Shown: positions 18,554-28,149, numbered from the stretch's first letter. The stretch: DNA of 64,000 nucleotides from Candidatus Terraquivivens yellowstonensis (GCA_023539445.1 JAKCEW010000003.1:62001-126000), one strand, 5' to 3'. Numbers and translations are program-made. The notes: a model not told the origin generated them from the sequence alone.

Positions 18554-19396
18554 CTAAAAACCTTTTTCTAGCTTGTTGAATTTTAACCGTCTATTCCTGA
18601 AGAAGGCTTTCCATCTGAACTCGGAGTATCGCTTCAGGTCTATGTCTGCGACCAATATCTCTTCTTCCTTACCTGCCTTCGCCTTTATCAGCCTCTCTTC
18701 CGTGAACATGTTTTCGCCACTATAAGGTCTCACGATAAACTCATCCATGTTCGCAACGTCTTCGGGCACGACAATTATGCTGTGTCCTCCGTATCTCGGT
18801 TCCAACTCAAAATCTGCGTAAACTAATCGTGATTTAACCCATTCGGCAGTGTTAACACCCACTATGGGCATCCAATTCTCCCAAGAGCGAACTAAAATTA
18901 TGCGATGCCAAAGATGGATTACATTCGCGTTCCAATTTGAGACAACGAATATTATATCGGCCCCCATCATACTCAGCATCGACATGGGTTCTGGGTAGAT
19001 TATCTCGGAGCATCTCAATATTCCTACTTTACCATGAAAGGTATCGTGTAACGGTAAAGAATCTACTGGTTCAAAAAGCCCTTCCTCGAAAACCCAAAGG
19101 AGTGTGGTCTTGCCCTGCCTACCTATCACTTCACCCTCAGGGCTTATGAGTATGCATGCGCTCCCATACTTGCCGGCCTGTGTTTTTTGGAGCATCGTGG
19201 CTATAACGTAAGAGTTTATTTCTCGAGCCTTCTTGCAGAGCTCCTTCTCGCCTGTTGATGGATATCCCTCTGGAAAAGCAGCTATATCGACCTCCAACTT
19301 CGCCACACTATCGAGCAGCTCAAGCGCTCGAGGCAAGTTCTTTTCGGTGAATAGCGCTCCGGCGGGTTTAGCCTGTATTGCAGCCACTCTGACCAA
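18554..19396 (-). CDS. Nitrilase-superfamily carbon-nitrogen hydrolase
   Basis: 280 residues. The Glu-Lys-Cys catalytic triad is visible: Glu43 in AFPEGYPSTG, Lys96 in GRQGKTTLLW, Cys129 in GILRCSEIIYPEP. This fold hydrolyses amides, N-carbamoyl amines or nitriles; no substrate marker is recognised. TTG start at 19396 (an internal GTG three codons on is also possible). It is upstream of the COG1856 radical SAM gene in the same transcript, an unusual pairing. Confidence 0.85.
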   Translation of the reverse strand: MVRVAAIQAKPAGALFTEKNLPRALELLDSVAKLEVDIAAFPEGYPSTGEKELCKKAREINSYVIATMLQKTQAGKYGSACILISPEGEVIGRQGKTTLLWVFEEGLFEPVDSLPLHDTFHGKVGILRCSEIIYPEPMSMLSMMGADIIFVVSNWNANVIHLWHRIILVRSWENWMPIVGVNTAEWVKSRLVYADFELEPRYGGHSIIVVPEDVANMDEFIVRPYSGENMFTEERLIKAKAGKEEEILVADIDLKRYSEFRWKAFFRNRRLKFNKLEKGF

Positions 19397-19455
19397 ACAC
19401 CATCAGCCGGTTCCTTTTTGAATGAATCTTTTATAAAAATTTGAGTAAACTTATT

Positions 19456-19794
19456 ATGAAGTGTTTACCCCCTATACCTAACAGGAGTGTGTATATTATG
19501 GGCGTTCTACCAGGTCAGAAATTCGTATGGCTCAAAGCAAAAAGCGACCCGAACGTACCGTCTGATTCCGTCGTAATAAACAATAAGTACATGGCGTTGC
19601 TCAAAGTACCCGAGAACGAAGCTGTGGAGGTAGTGTACGAGGGCGAGCTTCTATTCAAAGCCAACGTTAAATACGATGCTAACGTGCAAAGAGGTTACGC
19701 GTTCATAAACAAAAATAAAATGGTTGAATTCAAGATACCGGAAGAAGAGGCCGTCATCATCGCAGAGCCGAGGGAAAAAGCTGAGTCCGAGTGA
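19456..19794 (+). CDS. Hypothetical protein, beta-rich with internal repeat
   Basis: Not recognised. 112 residues from ATG 19456, or 117 from TTG 19441. A TATA box at 19430-19438 predicts transcription starting near 19457, so a leaderless ATG start is preferred. The protein has two similar halves: INNKYMALLKVPENEAVEVV and INKNKMVEFKIPEEEAVIIA, each an NK-x-M-x-x-x-K-x-P-E-x-E-A-V pattern followed by strands. It ends in an acidic tail. It is convergent with the saccharopine-dehydrogenase-like gene, two bases apart. Confidence 0.7.
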   Translation: MKCLPPIPNRSVYIMGVLPGQKFVWLKAKSDPNVPSDSVVINNKYMALLKVPENEAVEVVYEGELLFKANVKYDANVQRGYAFINKNKMVEFKIPEEEAVIIAEPREKAESE

Positions 19795-19796
19795 CG

Positions 19797-20957
19797 TCAT
19801 AATTCTGCTGAAGTTTGATACGTCTCTTGTATCACAACACCATTTTCTTTAATTTCTTTTAAGAAGATCTCCGGTTCTATGCATCCCTCTGGTGCGAAGA
19901 CACCTTTTGCTTTCACTTGTCCGCGTCCTAACATTATGGCACCTATCACAGCGGATATGGCGGTAGCAAACTCATGTCCGACGTCGGAGAATTTGTACAC
20001 GTATTTCGTTGGATTTTTGCCCTTCTTTCCGCTAACCGCTATCCTCATCTCGAAGAGGGGTTCCGCGGCATCGAACTTGAAGAGTTCCATAGCGATGTCC
20101 ATCGGCAATGATGCAAAACGCGCCATGATGAAGTCTCTTGGTGATACCTTAACACCTTTAACGTTTATGGGCTCGAGCTGCACGAGCTGCAGTTTGTTCA
20201 GCATCCTGTAAATCTCGACAACCTCACCGGGCACCATTCCGGCTTTGCACGTTACTTTCTTTGCCTTTATGTATCTTGGGATAGTTACGGGCTCCGGGTG
20301 GCCTACATGGTAGACCTCCACGTTACCGAGCTCGAGAAAGTCCTGAACCTCCCTTCCGTCAACCATTGGTACGACTTCCTTCCAGTCTCCGTTTTCATAA
20401 GTTAACACCTTTCCGCTAGTGACGTTGAACATGTGAGCAGTAACCGCCTCAGAGGCAACTCCGGCTGCTGTCGTGAAGATCCAAGAGACGTCTATACTTT
20501 CAACTTCGTCAAGCTTCGATGCACCGTATTTTGCCAGAACGTTCGAAAGACCGGGTGTCGAGCCCAGACCTATAACGACGCTAATGTTCTTCCTCTTTGC
20601 TTCATCGAAAAGTGCTTTGTCCTCAAGAACTTCCTTAGAGGGTAGCGGGTCGTCCATTATATCCACAAAGTTAACACCAGCCTCAACCGCAGCCTTCACT
20701 ATCGGCACGCCGAATTTATAGTAAGGACCTACACAACCCACAACCACATCTGCCTTCTGCATCTGGGCAATCAGCGATGGGCGGTCTGTTACGTCCACCT
20801 TCAGGGCTTTGGCCTTCTTTATTTTGCTGGCCAGCTTCTCAGCCTTGTCTACGAGTATGTCTCCTAGAACCACTTCGTCCACGTCTGGATATTTTGCTAG
20901 GTGTTCGGCTACTTCAGAACCTATTATCCCCGCTCCGCCCAGTACAAGTACACGCAT
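19797..20957 (-). CDS. Saccharopine dehydrogenase-like oxidoreductase
   Basis: 386 residues. The N-terminal Rossmann domain has GGAGIIGSEVAEHLAKY, the acidic residue D33 after strand 2 (VLGDI) suggesting NAD, ADVVVGCVGPYYKFG and NFVDIMDD. The C-terminal part carries a catalytic-domain pattern ending in YVYKFSDVGHEFATAISAV. Family members act in lysine breakdown or synthesis (saccharopine or lysine dehydrogenase), and some are unassigned. A class III aminotransferase gene lies just upstream on the same strand (34-base gap), so the pair may degrade or make a diamine or lysine-type compound. Confidence 0.8.
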   Translation of the reverse strand: MRVLVLGGAGIIGSEVAEHLAKYPDVDEVVLGDILVDKAEKLASKIKKAKALKVDVTDRPSLIAQMQKADVVVGCVGPYYKFGVPIVKAAVEAGVNFVDIMDDPLPSKEVLEDKALFDEAKRKNISVVIGLGSTPGLSNVLAKYGASKLDEVESIDVSWIFTTAAGVASEAVTAHMFNVTSGKVLTYENGDWKEVVPMVDGREVQDFLELGNVEVYHVGHPEPVTIPRYIKAKKVTCKAGMVPGEVVEIYRMLNKLQLVQLEPINVKGVKVSPRDFIMARFASLPMDIAMELFKFDAAEPLFEMRIAVSGKKGKNPTKYVYKFSDVGHEFATAISAVIGAIMLGRGQVKAKGVFAPEGCIEPEIFLKEIKENGVVIQETYQTSAEL

Positions 20958-20991
20958 ATCTCATCACTCAACAAAAAATAAAAAAATTGTT

Positions 20992-22437
20992 TTATATCAT
21001 TTTGTCGACTTCTTCGATGGCTTTGTCCAGTATGTCGATTGCCCTGTCTACCTCGTCTTCAGTCACGACAAGCGGCGGCATCAGCGTTATGTTGTTGGCA
21101 GCGAATGTGGATACTAGCAACCTCCTCTCAATACATTTAACGGCCACGATCTTACTCGGTATCTTAGCACCCTCCTCATGCCAGAAGTAGAACCTGTCCT
21201 GTGGGAATATCGGCTCTTTCGTCTCCTTGTTCTTTACCAGCTCTATACCCCATATGAGTCCCATTCCGCTTACATTTCCTACAGATTTGTGTCTGTCTTG
21301 GATACCTTTGAGTCCCTCTTCGAGTCTCTTGGCAATCTTCCTTGCGTGATCAGGTATGAGCTTCTCCTCCTTGTATACGTTTAGTGTTGCGTAGGCTGCG
21401 GCCATACCGAGCGGATGGGATGCAAACGTACTCGCGTGCCACCACTTTTTCTCATCAAACCACTTTGCTATTTCAGGGCTAACAGCGACACCTCCAACAG
21501 GGATGTGAGAGCTTGTTACACCTTTAGCGAATGTAACTATGTCCGGCTTGATGTCCCAGTTCTGGTATCCAAACCAAGGCACAGTCCTTCCGAAACCGCA
21601 GATAACCTCGTCATCTATCCAGAGGACTCCAAGTTCCTTCGTTATTTGTCTCAACTGTGGGTTGTACTCAGGCGGCGGGGCGAAAACACCACAGCTTCCC
21701 TGCACAACCTCTGTTATGACTGCGGCGACATATGGTTGATAAGCAAGTATCAACTCCTTGAGTACATTGATGCAAGCCAGCATTCCTTTTCTATCCTTGC
21801 AGTCAGGGTACGTGTGTCCTATTGGGCATCGGTAGCAGTAGGGCGGCGGGGCTATCGCAGTGTACGGAAGTATACCACCAACCGGCGTATGAATCTCTGG
21901 TGCTTCACCCGGCTTCGTTGGCTTTATTGCCAAGTCTCTCAGGTACGGTATTATGGTGTTAGCAACCGCACCGGCGGTCCAGCCGTGATAGTCATACCAC
22001 CTAGTAATCACGTAAGGTTTGCCTGTGTAAACCCTAGCTATCATCAGCGCATACTCGACGGCTTCGCTTCCGCTGTTCACGAAGCCGACCCTAGCCATAT
22101 CTCCCTTGAAAGCTTCCTCTATGAGGAATTTGCAGACCTTCGGCCTCATCTGCTCTAAGAAACCACCTTCATACAGATAGCCGAAGTGGTCGGCGTATTC
22201 CTTTATTGCTTGGGCTATCTTAGGATGGTAGGCGCCTGCGTTCGCACAGTGCAGAACCGACATAAAGTCTAGAATCTTAACGTTCTCAGAAGTCACCAGA
22301 TAGGCGCCCTCTGCTCTCGCTATCGGTAAGGGGGAATATTCCTTCGCCGTTGATATTGGTCTCAGGAAGTACTTCTTGTCTATCTCTATTAGTTCTTCCC
22401 AATTTACTTCATCAGGTGGTGTTACAAATTTTGACAT
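20992..22437 (-). CDS. Class III pyridoxal-phosphate aminotransferase
   Basis: 481 residues. PLP lysine at 305 in TFAKGVTSSHIPVGG, phosphate-pocket GSEAVEYA near 123, IDDEVICGFGR at 274-284. A loop with CYRCPIGHTYPDC (Cys201, 204, 213) is a feature of the omega-amino-acid aminotransferase branch that handles taurine, beta-amino acids or 5-aminovalerate. The true amino donor is unknown. A minus-strand TATA box near 22470 and a GAGGGAG ribosome site precede the ATG. Likely co-transcribed with the saccharopine-dehydrogenase-like gene. Confidence 0.87.
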   Translation of the reverse strand: MSKFVTPPDEVNWEELIEIDKKYFLRPISTAKEYSPLPIARAEGAYLVTSENVKILDFMSVLHCANAGAYHPKIAQAIKEYADHFGYLYEGGFLEQMRPKVCKFLIEEAFKGDMARVGFVNSGSEAVEYALMIARVYTGKPYVITRWYDYHGWTAGAVANTIIPYLRDLAIKPTKPGEAPEIHTPVGGILPYTAIAPPPYCYRCPIGHTYPDCKDRKGMLACINVLKELILAYQPYVAAVITEVVQGSCGVFAPPPEYNPQLRQITKELGVLWIDDEVICGFGRTVPWFGYQNWDIKPDIVTFAKGVTSSHIPVGGVAVSPEIAKWFDEKKWWHASTFASHPLGMAAAYATLNVYKEEKLIPDHARKIAKRLEEGLKGIQDRHKSVGNVSGMGLIWGIELVKNKETKEPIFPQDRFYFWHEEGAKIPSKIVAVKCIERRLLVSTFAANNITLMPPLVVTEDEVDRAIDILDKAIEEVDKMI

Positions 22438-22541
22438 ATTACTCCCTCGGAGGTAGGATAGCCCCGGGGCGTATAAAAATCTTACGGGATTCTGTAAAAC
22501 AATTTATAAAAATTCTCGTGCTTAAAAATGATGAAAACGTG

Positions 22542-24218
22542 TTATTTACACACAGCGCCTTCTGATGCTGAGGATGCGTACTTTGCGTATCTTGCTAGCA
22601 CACCCTTTCCGTACTTAGGCACAGGCCTCTTCCAAGATGCGAGTCTCTTCCTTATTTCGTCCTCGTCAAGCTCAACGTCCAATATCTTCCGCTCCGCGTC
22701 AATCTTTACCCAGTCGCCATTCCTAATAACCGCTATCGGCCCTCCCTCGAAAGCCTCGGGAGACACGTGCCCAACCATTAAGCCCCTAGTGGCACCCGAG
22801 AATCTACCATCAGTCACTAACGCCACAGATTCTCCCATACCCCTACCCACTATCGCAGACGTGACGCTTAACATCTCCCTCATGCCGGGGCCCCCTTTTG
22901 GACCCTCATACCTTATCACGACGACATCTCCCTCTTTGATGTCTCCTTGCTTAACTGCAGCATAAGCATCTTCCTCACAATCAAAGACCTTTGCGGGTCC
23001 TTCGTGCTTGAGTTTCTTTACGCCAGAAATTTTCACGACTGCACCATCCGGTGCCAGACTTCCCTTAAGGATTACTATACTTCCCGTTGGGCGTACCGGA
23101 TCCTCGACTGGCCTTATGACTTTCACGTTCGTAGGTTGGGTAAATTCTTTCAAATTCTCTGCTAAAGTTTTGCCCGTTATCGTTGTAACAGACCCATCGA
23201 TTAAGCCAGCATCGAGTAACTTCTTCATTATGGCTGGAACGCCACCAGCCATATCCAAATCCTGCATTGCATAAGTTCCCCCTGGAATCAGCTCCACGAG
23301 TTGTGGCGTCCTGCTACTGATTTCGTCGAAATCATCGAGCGTCAGCTTTATGTCAAGTTCTTTAGCTATTGCCATCAAATGCAGCACAGCATTCGTCGAT
23401 CCGCCTATTGCTGCATCAACCGCTATGGCATTTCTAAAAGCTTCGTATGTCATGATGTCGCTGGGTTTCAAATCGGTCTCTAAAGCCTTCATGACGGTCT
23501 CGCCGGTCTTTTCTGCTATGTATAACCTCCTTACGTCAATCGCAGGTATCGTAGAGCTACCCGGTAGACTCATTCCTAAGGCCTCTATCAGAACCGCCAT
23601 CGTGTTAGCGGTGTAAAGACCAGCACAAGAGCCAGGGCCCGGGCATGCAACCTTTTCAATTTCATAAAGTTCTTCAAGCGTAATTTGACCCTTGTAATAA
23701 GCACCTAAAGCCTCAAACACGCTACCCGTAGCAAAACGCTTACCTTTGCTTTCGCCCACCAGCATGGGGCCGCCGTTTATGAAGATCGATGGAAGGTTCA
23801 ACCTTGCTAGGGCCATCATCATGCCTGGCTCTATCTTGTCGCAACTGGCAATTGCCACGATGGCGTCGTACTGATGCGCCATGACCATCAGCTCTACGGA
23901 GTCCGCTATCACATCACGGCTTGGAAGGGATGCTCTCATGCCCTCATGCGCCATTGCTATGCCGTCACATATCGCTATCGTGTTAAATTCAAAGGGCCTA
24001 CCGCCTGCGCGTCTCACCCCCACCTTCACCCTCTCAGCCAACTCTCTTAGATGTATATGCCCGGGCACTATCTCGTTCCAGCTGTTCGCGATGGCTATGA
24101 ATGGTCTCGAAATTTCTTCATCTGTCAGCCCTAAGGCCTTAAGCAGCGCCCTATGCGGTGCCCTATCCACACCCTCCGATATTTGTCGACTTCTGTGCTT
24201 TAACATAACACTGTCCAA
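22542..24218 (-). CDS. ilvD: Dihydroxy-acid dehydratase
   Basis: Dehydrates dihydroxy-isovalerate and -methylvalerate in branched-chain amino acid synthesis. 558 residues, normal length. Cluster cysteines are Cys126 in [12 protein letters not shown] and Cys198 in [36 protein letters not shown] and [12 protein letters not shown] are also classic. At the N-terminal site where some family members have a third cysteine this protein has [13 protein letters not shown] start. It stands apart from ilvB and leu genes but completes the same pathway. Confidence 0.95.
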   Translation of the reverse strand: MDSVMLKHRSRQISEGVDRAPHRALLKALGLTDEEISRPFIAIANSWNEIVPGHIHLRELAERVKVGVRRAGGRPFEFNTIAICDGIAMAHEGMRASLPSRDVIADSVELMVMAHQYDAIVAIASCDKIEPGMMMALARLNLPSIFINGGPMLVGESKGKRFATGSVFEALGAYYKGQITLEELYEIEKVACPGPGSCAGLYTANTMAVLIEALGMSLPGSSTIPAIDVRRLYIAEKTGETVMKALETDLKPSDIMTYEAFRNAIAVDAAIGGSTNAVLHLMAIAKELDIKLTLDDFDEISSRTPQLVELIPGGTYAMQDLDMAGGVPAIMKKLLDAGLIDGSVTTITGKTLAENLKEFTQPTNVKVIRPVEDPVRPTGSIVILKGSLAPDGAVVKISGVKKLKHEGPAKVFDCEEDAYAAVKQGDIKEGDVVVIRYEGPKGGPGMREMLSVTSAIVGRGMGESVALVTDGRFSGATRGLMVGHVSPEAFEGGPIAVIRNGDWVKIDAERKILDVELDEDEIRKRLASWKRPVPKYGKGVLARYAKYASSASEGAVCK

Positions 24219-24236
24219 CCTAAATTCCCTTCAAAA

Positions 24237-25286
24237 TCAAGCTTTCTCAATCGATATAATGTTTGAGGTGGTTCTCGTAAGTCTGTTGAAAGCTACTTCA
24301 GCTATTACCTCGCAGTTACGCACTATACACATAAAGCCCCAGATGACAGTTTTAAGTGATGATGCGAGTCTCTCTCCATTTACCGTCAGTAGCACGTCAT
24401 CGGTCAGCCTGTCCTGTTGCTCCAGCACATATGAAATGTTATTTAGGATGTCGTTCAGCAGGTCTGCGTCTAGGTTGAGGAGCGCTTTCATCGTCTTGCT
24501 AAATAGCGTCTGGATCGTCATGCCAAGCTCTTCCAACTTCTTAGCAATCTCAGGACTTATTTTGAGGGGAGGCTTATATATTGAATTCAACCCCTTTGCT
24601 ATACTTTCAATTATATCGCCCATCTCTTCAAGCGCTTTTGCTACAAGTCGCACACCAGCTGCGTAAATTGGACTATCTATTCCAAGAGCCATACTGAGGT
24701 GCCATTTACGTAACGCTAGGAATATTTGCCTAATCGTTAAAAAGTACAGCTCGTCCACCTTGCTCTCCTGTCTGGTTATCTCGCTGATGTTCATGGGGGT
24801 GCCTTCGGATATCGAAGAAACGACCTGATTTAGCATGGAGGCCACTAATATCTGCAACCTTTTCAACATAACCTCGACGGGGAACTTTGATGGGTCTATG
24901 AAACTTTGGATGGTCACCATCCTGTATGTCTGCTCTGTGATTTCGAGGCCGGGCAGTCTATCGACGGTCGCTTGAATCTCATTAACCGTATCCGTCGTCA
25001 GGGCGTTGTTCGAGATTATCTTTATAACGTCCGCTCCTTGCAGGTACGCACCTATTATAAGTCGTGATAACATACGGTTAGAGTTGCAGAGGTCGTAATT
25101 GATCGTGAATATTGTATTTTCTGCTTTTTTGGCCTCGCCTACATCCAAGCGCAAAGAGCCGTCCTCATTCTCTATTAGCGTAACAATGTCCCCGGGCTTT
25201 AGGCCCTTTTTCAGCACCCACCTCTTGGGCAAGGATACCGTTAAGGTGGCCGCACCCACTTTTTGCAATTTCCTTATCTCAATCAA
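24237..25286 (-). CDS. AbrB-PhoU phosphate-uptake-type regulator
   Basis: 349 residues. The N terminus (1-45, RKLQKVGAATLTVSLPKRW) is an AbrB/SpoVT-like swapped-hairpin DNA-binding domain. The remainder (about 110-340) is helical with two PhoU-like bundles. Archaeal proteins of this type probably tie phosphate transport to transcription. TTG start at 25286; a TATA element with an inverted repeat (25295-25318) lies just upstream, so the start is near-leaderless. ilvD follows 18 bases downstream on the same strand. No pst transporter genes are nearby. Confidence 0.82.
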   Translation of the reverse strand: MIEIRKLQKVGAATLTVSLPKRWVLKKGLKPGDIVTLIENEDGSLRLDVGEAKKAENTIFTINYDLCNSNRMLSRLIIGAYLQGADVIKIISNNALTTDTVNEIQATVDRLPGLEITEQTYRMVTIQSFIDPSKFPVEVMLKRLQILVASMLNQVVSSISEGTPMNISEITRQESKVDELYFLTIRQIFLALRKWHLSMALGIDSPIYAAGVRLVAKALEEMGDIIESIAKGLNSIYKPPLKISPEIAKKLEELGMTIQTLFSKTMKALLNLDADLLNDILNNISYVLEQQDRLTDDVLLTVNGERLASSLKTVIWGFMCIVRNCEVIAEVAFNRLTRTTSNIISIEKA

Positions 25287-25294
25287 CCCATCTG

Positions 25295-25318
25295 TATATA
25301 TAGCAATTACTATATATA
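25295..25318. promoter_or_regulatory. Inverted repeat over TATA boxes before the AbrB-PhoU gene
   Basis: Exact arms TATATATAG (25295-25303) and CTATATATA (25310-25318) with a 6-base spacer. The right arm, read on the minus strand, is the TATA box expected for a transcript starting near 25289. The site could be an autoregulatory target for the AbrB domain, or just a symmetric promoter between divergent genes. Confidence 0.55.
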
Positions 25319-25362
25319 GATAACGTTTAATAATCGTAATTTTTACGAATATTTGATAAAAA

Positions 25363-25560
25363 ATGAGCGCGACAAGAAAAGTCAGGAGAAGTTACGCAAA
25401 TGGGTACAAGTACTGTTCGAGGTGCAGGACATATCATCTCACTGACAAGGTTAGGTGTCCCTATTGCGGGACATTGCTGAGGAACTCGCCGAGGAAGAAG
25501 AAGCAGAGTAGCAACGAAAAGTACGTTGAGGTACCTGCTGAGATACTCCTGACGGTCTAA
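25363..25560 (+). CDS. Small zinc-ribbon protein
   Basis: 65 residues. CSRCRTYHL and CPYCGTLL supply the two CxxC knuckles of a zinc ribbon, flanked by basic stretches (KVRRS near the start, PRKKK after the ribbon) and a short C-terminal tail, VEVPAEILLTV. It probably binds nucleic acid or a ribosomal or transcription partner; role unknown. A TATA-like TTTAATAATC at 25327 predicts a near-leaderless transcript at the ATG. Divergent from the AbrB-PhoU gene. Confidence 0.78.
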   Translation: MSATRKVRRSYANGYKYCSRCRTYHLTDKVRCPYCGTLLRNSPRKKKQSSNEKYVEVPAEILLTV

Positions 25561-25584
25561 ACTTAAAGGGGTAACAAGTCAGTT

Positions 25585-25600
25585 AACCTTATTTAAGGTT
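25585..25600. promoter_or_regulatory. Inverted repeat at the M20 peptidase promoter
   Basis: AACCTTA-TT-TAAGGTT, exact 7-base arms. Its core TTATTTAAGG doubles as a TATA box about 25-30 bases before the predicted start of the peptidase transcript. Candidate operator or symmetric promoter. Confidence 0.45.
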
Positions 25601-25628
25601 ATATCGATGATGTTTCATTGAATGTCTA

Positions 25629-26804
25629 ATGTCTATGGATGTACATATAGATAGGGAATTTTTGCTGAGCTTAGCCTCTGCGCTCGTGCGGATAAATACG
25701 GAGAACCCACCCGGTAGGGAGCTGGAGGCCGCTAGTTTTTTAGCGGAACGGTTAGCGGATCTTGGCATAAAGTCCACAATAGATAGGCTAGACGGTGTTA
25801 GGGCGAATGCTGTTTGTATTCTGGAAGGGGGAAGCGCGGGGCCCACCCTACTTTTCAACTCCCACCTAGATACCGTACCCGTAGGTGAGCGGGATAAGTG
25901 GCAGGTGGAGCCTCTTGGTGGCCTTATTAGGGATGGCAGGCTCTATGGTAGGGGCTCAGCCGATGCGAAAGGTTCGATAGCGGCGATGGCGGCAAGCCTG
26001 AAGGCTCTTCTTAACGTTCAGGACAGGATATGCGGTAAAGTTGTGCTCGCTGCGGTCGCCGATGAGGAGGTCAGCAGTATCGGCACTAAGGCGCTTCTAT
26101 CAAAGTACGGCAAATTCGACTTTGCGGTCGTGGGCGAGCCGACAGGGTTGAGGGTCTGTACCGCCCATAAGGGCAGGCTGGAGGTAAAGGTTAGGGTAAA
26201 GGGCAAGCCCGCACATGCCAGCATGCCCCAAGAGGGGATTAACGCCATAATTGCAGCCGTCTCTTACTGTAACGAAATAGAGCAGATGGCTGAGTCGCTA
26301 TCAAGGGGCAACGGGCACCCCTTGCTAGGTAAGCCAACAGTGGCCGTTACCATGATAAGCGGCGGTATAAAACCCAATGTCATCCCCGATGAATGTGTGC
26401 TGATTATCGACCGGAGGCTGATACCGGGCGAGGACCCCGAGGTAGTTAAGGCATCCTTTGAGGGGGTCGCATCCAAGCTTATGGCAGAGAGACGCGGCAC
26501 AGAGTTTATAATATCTATCACACAGTACCATAGGGCTACCGAGGTTAGCGTTTCTGAGCCGATAGCCCAAGCGGCCTTGGAGGCCGTTTCGAGGACGCTT
26601 AAGGTTAAGGCTGAGCCGTCCGGCCTTCCGGCCTATACGGACCTCGGATGGATAGTTGCTGCCGGAACGCCAGGTGTCGTGTTGGGGCCAGGAGATCTTT
26701 CCCAAGCGCATACCTACAACGAGAGCGTTCCGATCGATGAGCTTGAGGCAGCCGCAAAAATTTACTACGATATAGCCCTGAGGCTTTTAGGTAAGCGAGA
26801 ATAG
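25629..26804 (+). CDS. M20-family metallopeptidase (ArgE/DapE/ACY1 type)
   Basis: 391 residues. Zinc ligands and catalytic acids are visible: His79 in FNSHLDTVP with Asp81, Asp112 in GRGSADAKG, DEE near 147-149, GEPT near 171 and the C-terminal His in SQAHTYNE. The inserted dimerisation domain lies at about 180-290 (VRVKGKPAHASMPQEG). Members deacylate N-acyl amino acids, diaminopimelate intermediates or dipeptides; this sequence does not settle which. ATG start at 25629. Confidence 0.88.
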   Translation: MSMDVHIDREFLLSLASALVRINTENPPGRELEAASFLAERLADLGIKSTIDRLDGVRANAVCILEGGSAGPTLLFNSHLDTVPVGERDKWQVEPLGGLIRDGRLYGRGSADAKGSIAAMAASLKALLNVQDRICGKVVLAAVADEEVSSIGTKALLSKYGKFDFAVVGEPTGLRVCTAHKGRLEVKVRVKGKPAHASMPQEGINAIIAAVSYCNEIEQMAESLSRGNGHPLLGKPTVAVTMISGGIKPNVIPDECVLIIDRRLIPGEDPEVVKASFEGVASKLMAERRGTEFIISITQYHRATEVSVSEPIAQAALEAVSRTLKVKAEPSGLPAYTDLGWIVAAGTPGVVLGPGDLSQAHTYNESVPIDELEAAAKIYYDIALRLLGKRE

Positions 26805-26934
26805 ACGTATTTCCAGAGTCATATACTAGCGATATGTACTTTAACAAACTAAAGCACGGTTATGGTCACGCTTATCTTTTGCCGCGGAATATATTACAGC
26901 AGTATGCCTGAAGCCGGCGCATAGGTCGGAGTTG

Positions 26935-28149
26935 ATGCAGGGCATGCCTGCCGCTTCTAACACGGTCCACCGAGGCTCTAATGCGGATTATAGAAAATAC
27001 TTTGACGAACTTAAAAGGGCCAGCGACCTTTTTAGATCATCGACCAGCAGGGCTCTTGTAATACATCATGACGATGCTGATGGCATATGCTCAGCGGCGA
27101 TTGCGTTATCAGCCTTTGAGTCTTTAGGCATCAAGACGGACAGGGTTTGTATCGAAAAGGTGCATCCAACAATACTATTTAAGATTCACAGCATCGATTA
27201 CGACGCATATGTTTATACAGACATAGGCTCGGGAAAGGCCGAGCTGATAGAGAAATTGGCTGGTGATAAACTCGTTATAATACTAGACCATCATGACCCG
27301 GTTATGGTTAGCAAGCCTAATGTCCTGAATCTTAATCCCGAGCTTTATGGCTTCAGTGGTGAGAAAGATGTAAGCGGCGCTACAGCCACGTACCTTTTTG
27401 CGGAGAAGCTTACGGATGTAAAACATGTCGCATGGGCATCCGTAGTAGGTTCGGCAGAGCTTGGGGGGAGTTTGACATCACTGAACAGAATACCACTTGA
27501 ACATGCGATTGAGGTTGGCGATGTTGAGATTAGAGAGTCGGCAGGAAGGGAAAGGTATTATGTGATACCTTTCGGGGAATCTTGGGATAAGTTATCAACA
27601 ATGCTGACAATACTCGGAAGCGTAGGCTATTATGCCGATGGTCCGAGAAAGGCGGTAGAGTCATGTATCAAAAAGAGTCTGGATAAAAATGAAGTAGAGG
27701 TTTTGGAGGAGCGCAGGAAGCAGATTTTCAGCAGGGTCATGGCTAATTTAAGAAGGTATGGCATCAATCGTGGTGATAAGGTTCAGTGGTTCTCTGTCGG
27801 CGATAGTTTTGCAGGTATGGGAACTAAGGTCTTAGGAACGTTTACATCCATTCTGGTGTATCGGGGATTCATCGACCAAAAGAAGTATCTTGTTGGCTTC
27901 ATGAACTTTCCACGAATGATACCTGAGTTGGGTGAGGTGGAAGGCGAATGGATTAAGGTTTCCGCAAGGGCGCCTAAATTGCTGACGGAACTCATAAACA
28001 GAGGGGTGATGCCCCCTGTATCAAAGTTGGTCGTAGAAGCTGCCGACTACGTCGGAGGTTACGGCGACGGGCATTCAACTGCCGCATCAGGTTTGATACC
28101 AAAAGGTGCTGAAGATTATTTTTTGAAAAAGATGGAAGAACTCATCTAA
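26935..28149 (+). CDS. DHH-family phosphoesterase (archaeal RecJ/GAN-like)
   Basis: 404 residues from ATG 26935 (a TTG one codon earlier is possible). IHHDDADGICSA near residues 44-54 is DHH motif I and ILDHHDP near 124 is the DHH motif that names the family. The C-terminal DHHA1-like part ends with VEAADYVGGYGDGHSTAASG. Archaeal relatives are the GINS-associated nuclease related to eukaryotic Cdc45 and single-strand nucleases; a nanoRNase role is also possible. No GINS gene is in the window. Confidence 0.85.
   Translation: MQGMPAASNTVHRGSNADYRKYFDELKRASDLFRSSTSRALVIHHDDADGICSAAIALSAFESLGIKTDRVCIEKVHPTILFKIHSIDYDAYVYTDIGSGKAELIEKLAGDKLVIILDHHDPVMVSKPNVLNLNPELYGFSGEKDVSGATATYLFAEKLTDVKHVAWASVVGSAELGGSLTSLNRIPLEHAIEVGDVEIRESAGRERYYVIPFGESWDKLSTMLTILGSVGYYADGPRKAVESCIKKSLDKNEVEVLEERRKQIFSRVMANLRRYGINRGDKVQWFSVGDSFAGMGTKVLGTFTSILVYRGFIDQKKYLVGFMNFPRMIPELGEVEGEWIKVSARAPKLLTELINRGVMPPVSKLVVEAADYVGGYGDGHSTAASGLIPKGAEDYFLKKMEELI

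Noticed and set aside
20777-22158. Long open frames on the plus strand opposite the saccharopine-dehydrogenase-like and aminotransferase genes
   Set aside because: They are antisense shadows of clearly coding minus-strand genes with intact family motifs.
25600-25675. ATGATGT ... CTGA spacing resembling a C/D box sRNA at the M20 peptidase start
   Set aside because: Box C is imperfect, no D'/C' boxes are evident and most of the interval is coding.
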